From the NCBI GenBank assembly GCA_029879605.1, contig JAOUQA010000140.1:1-5888 (forward strand): DNA of 5,888 nt, in the 5' to 3' direction. How positions within the stretch are numbered: position 1 is the stretch's first letter; each line of letters starts with the position of its first letter. This DNA comes from Gammaproteobacteria bacterium. Lineage in GTDB: Bacteria > Pseudomonadota > Gammaproteobacteria > SZUA-229. Of this stretch, positions 4,927 to 5,888 are shown one piece after another. The notes under the pieces were generated by a model, which worked only from the letters and a program-made list of their open reading frames with translations, made no database searches and was not told the DNA's origin. The translations under genes and the position numbers were made by a program.

Positions 4927-5888
4927 ATGCAGACAAAAATAAAACTAATTCTATTATTAGTCGTCTACTGTTTTTCTACTCAGCAGTCACAGGCATGGAC
5001 ACCTTATGGTCATATTAAATACAATTTAAGTCACATTGATTATCCTGCGCATGCTGTGAGTGCTCAACCTGGTGATGACCAGCAATCATTTAATAGTATT
5101 CAGTTACGGCTGGCATTAGATTCACAGTGGCAATCCCTGTCTACAGAAATACATTACGAGCTCACTGTATTACGTAGTAACAATCCTTATTTTCCAGCGG
5201 GAATAGATCGTGACAGGTTTCGTGCGCTGGATTTAACAGATGTGGTTCGCGAGGAACAAAATAGTTATATTGATCAGCGTCTTGATCGACTGAGTGTTGG
5301 TTATACAGCCGATCATCTTGTGTTCAGGCTTGGGCGACAGGCCGTTAGCTGGGGTAATGGCCTGGTGTTTCACCCGATGGATATCTTGAGCCCTTTTGAT
5401 CCTGTAGCCATAGATAAAGACTATAAGCCAGGTGATGATATGTTATACGCTCAATGGCTTATTAACAGCATCCGTGATATCCAGTTAATTGCATTACCAC
5501 GCCGTAATATAACAGGACAGCTTGATTCTCAGAACGGTTCGTTGGGGCTAAAGCTACATACAATGATTGCTGCTGGTGAAATGGATCTGTTGCTGGCGCG
5601 GCATTATGATCAGTCACTACTGGGTCTGGGTTATGTGCATTCTGTGCTGGATGCTATCTGGCGATTTGATGTGGTAGTGATAGAGCTTAACAATAATCAG
5701 CATGTCACCAGTTTTATTACCAACCTTGATTATTCCTGGCTCTGGCTGGAGCATAACATTTACGGATTTGTTGAGTATTTTCATAGTGGTTTTGGTGAAG
5801 AATATTCGACTTCGCCGTTGAATGCAGAGTTGATTAATCGGCTTAGCAGGGGGGAGTTATTTACTATGACCAAAGATTATCTTGCGAT
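4927..5888 (+). CDS. Putative outer-membrane beta-barrel protein, 3' end outside window
   Basis: The frame stays open from ATG 4927 to the window edge (320 codons plus two bases), so the C-terminus is missing. A signal peptide is clear: MQTKIK, hydrophobic LILLLVVYCF, and likely cleavage after SQA (residue 23) before WTPYGHIKYNL. The mature part alternates polar and hydrophobic residues with many aromatics (IQLRLALDSQW, LSTEIHYELTVL, LSVGYTADHLVFRLGRQ, DAIWRFDVVVIEL, SWLWLEHNIYGFVEYFH), as in transmembrane beta-strands. The segment at 136-173 is distinctive: GRQAVSWGNGLVFHPMDILS, then PFDP and DKDYKPGDDM. A GRQ..(N/S)WG.G....P.D...PF.P motif of this sort occurs in several porin-like outer-membrane families. 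I cannot name the family. The ATG directly abuts the ATPase stop with no good Shine-Dalgarno, so translation is probably coupled. Its position as last visible gene of an ABC/LolA-like operon suggests that it is the outer-membrane partner of that pathway. The start is well supported; function is inference. Confidence 0.75.
   Translation, partial: MQTKIKLILLLVVYCFSTQQSQAWTPYGHIKYNLSHIDYPAHAVSAQPGDDQQSFNSIQLRLALDSQWQSLSTEIHYELTVLRSNNPYFPAGIDRDRFRALDLTDVVREEQNSYIDQRLDRLSVGYTADHLVFRLGRQAVSWGNGLVFHPMDILSPFDPVAIDKDYKPGDDMLYAQWLINSIRDIQLIALPRRNITGQLDSQNGSLGLKLHTMIAAGEMDLLLARHYDQSLLGLGYVHSVLDAIWRFDVVVIELNNNQHVTSFITNLDYSWLWLEHNIYGFVEYFHSGFGEEYSTSPLNAELINRLSRGELFTMTKDYLA

Noticed and set aside
4712..4942. 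76-residue open frame on the + strand inside the ATPase gene
   Set aside because: It lies in another frame over the Walker B and H-loop coding region of a clearly real ATPase and has no recognisable protein features.

Overview
The window looks like chromosomal DNA from a Gram-negative bacterium, most likely a gammaproteobacterium. The evidence is an RND-type inner-membrane pump, a periplasmic LolA-like carrier with a signal peptide, and an outer-membrane barrel-type protein, in DNA of moderate, slightly AT-leaning composition. The species cannot be named from the sequence. All six genes are on the + strand, and I see no mobile element, CRISPR array, tRNA or rRNA.

Left part (1-900): the 3' end of an RND transporter permease gene, then a short gap and a complete DUF2452 gene (a conserved family of unknown function with a human relative, C1orf50). 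A hairpin with a short T-run at 864-898 probably ends this transcript.

Middle and right part (900-5888): a 150-base AT-rich leader with a possible -10 box and several small palindromes, followed by a tightly packed five-gene operon. In order it encodes a secreted LolA-like protein, two paralogous FtsX/MacB-type ABC permeases of 409 residues each, a LolD/MacB-type ATPase, and a signal-peptide-bearing protein with an outer-membrane barrel-like motif that runs off the window end. Gaps and overlaps are 22 bases, ATGA overlap, stop followed 2 bases later by ATG, and TAAATG abutment, so the genes are almost certainly co-transcribed and partly translationally coupled.

Taken together, the operon supplies one component for each layer of the envelope: ATPase (cytoplasm), permease heterodimer (inner membrane), LolA-fold carrier (periplasm) and a putative outer-membrane protein. 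This resembles the LolCDE-LolA lipoprotein route, but is a dedicated divergent set with its own carrier and a barrel-type protein in the position where LolB would be expected. The cargo (lipoprotein, lipid or another hydrophobic molecule) is unknown. That cassette is the main item of interest here.
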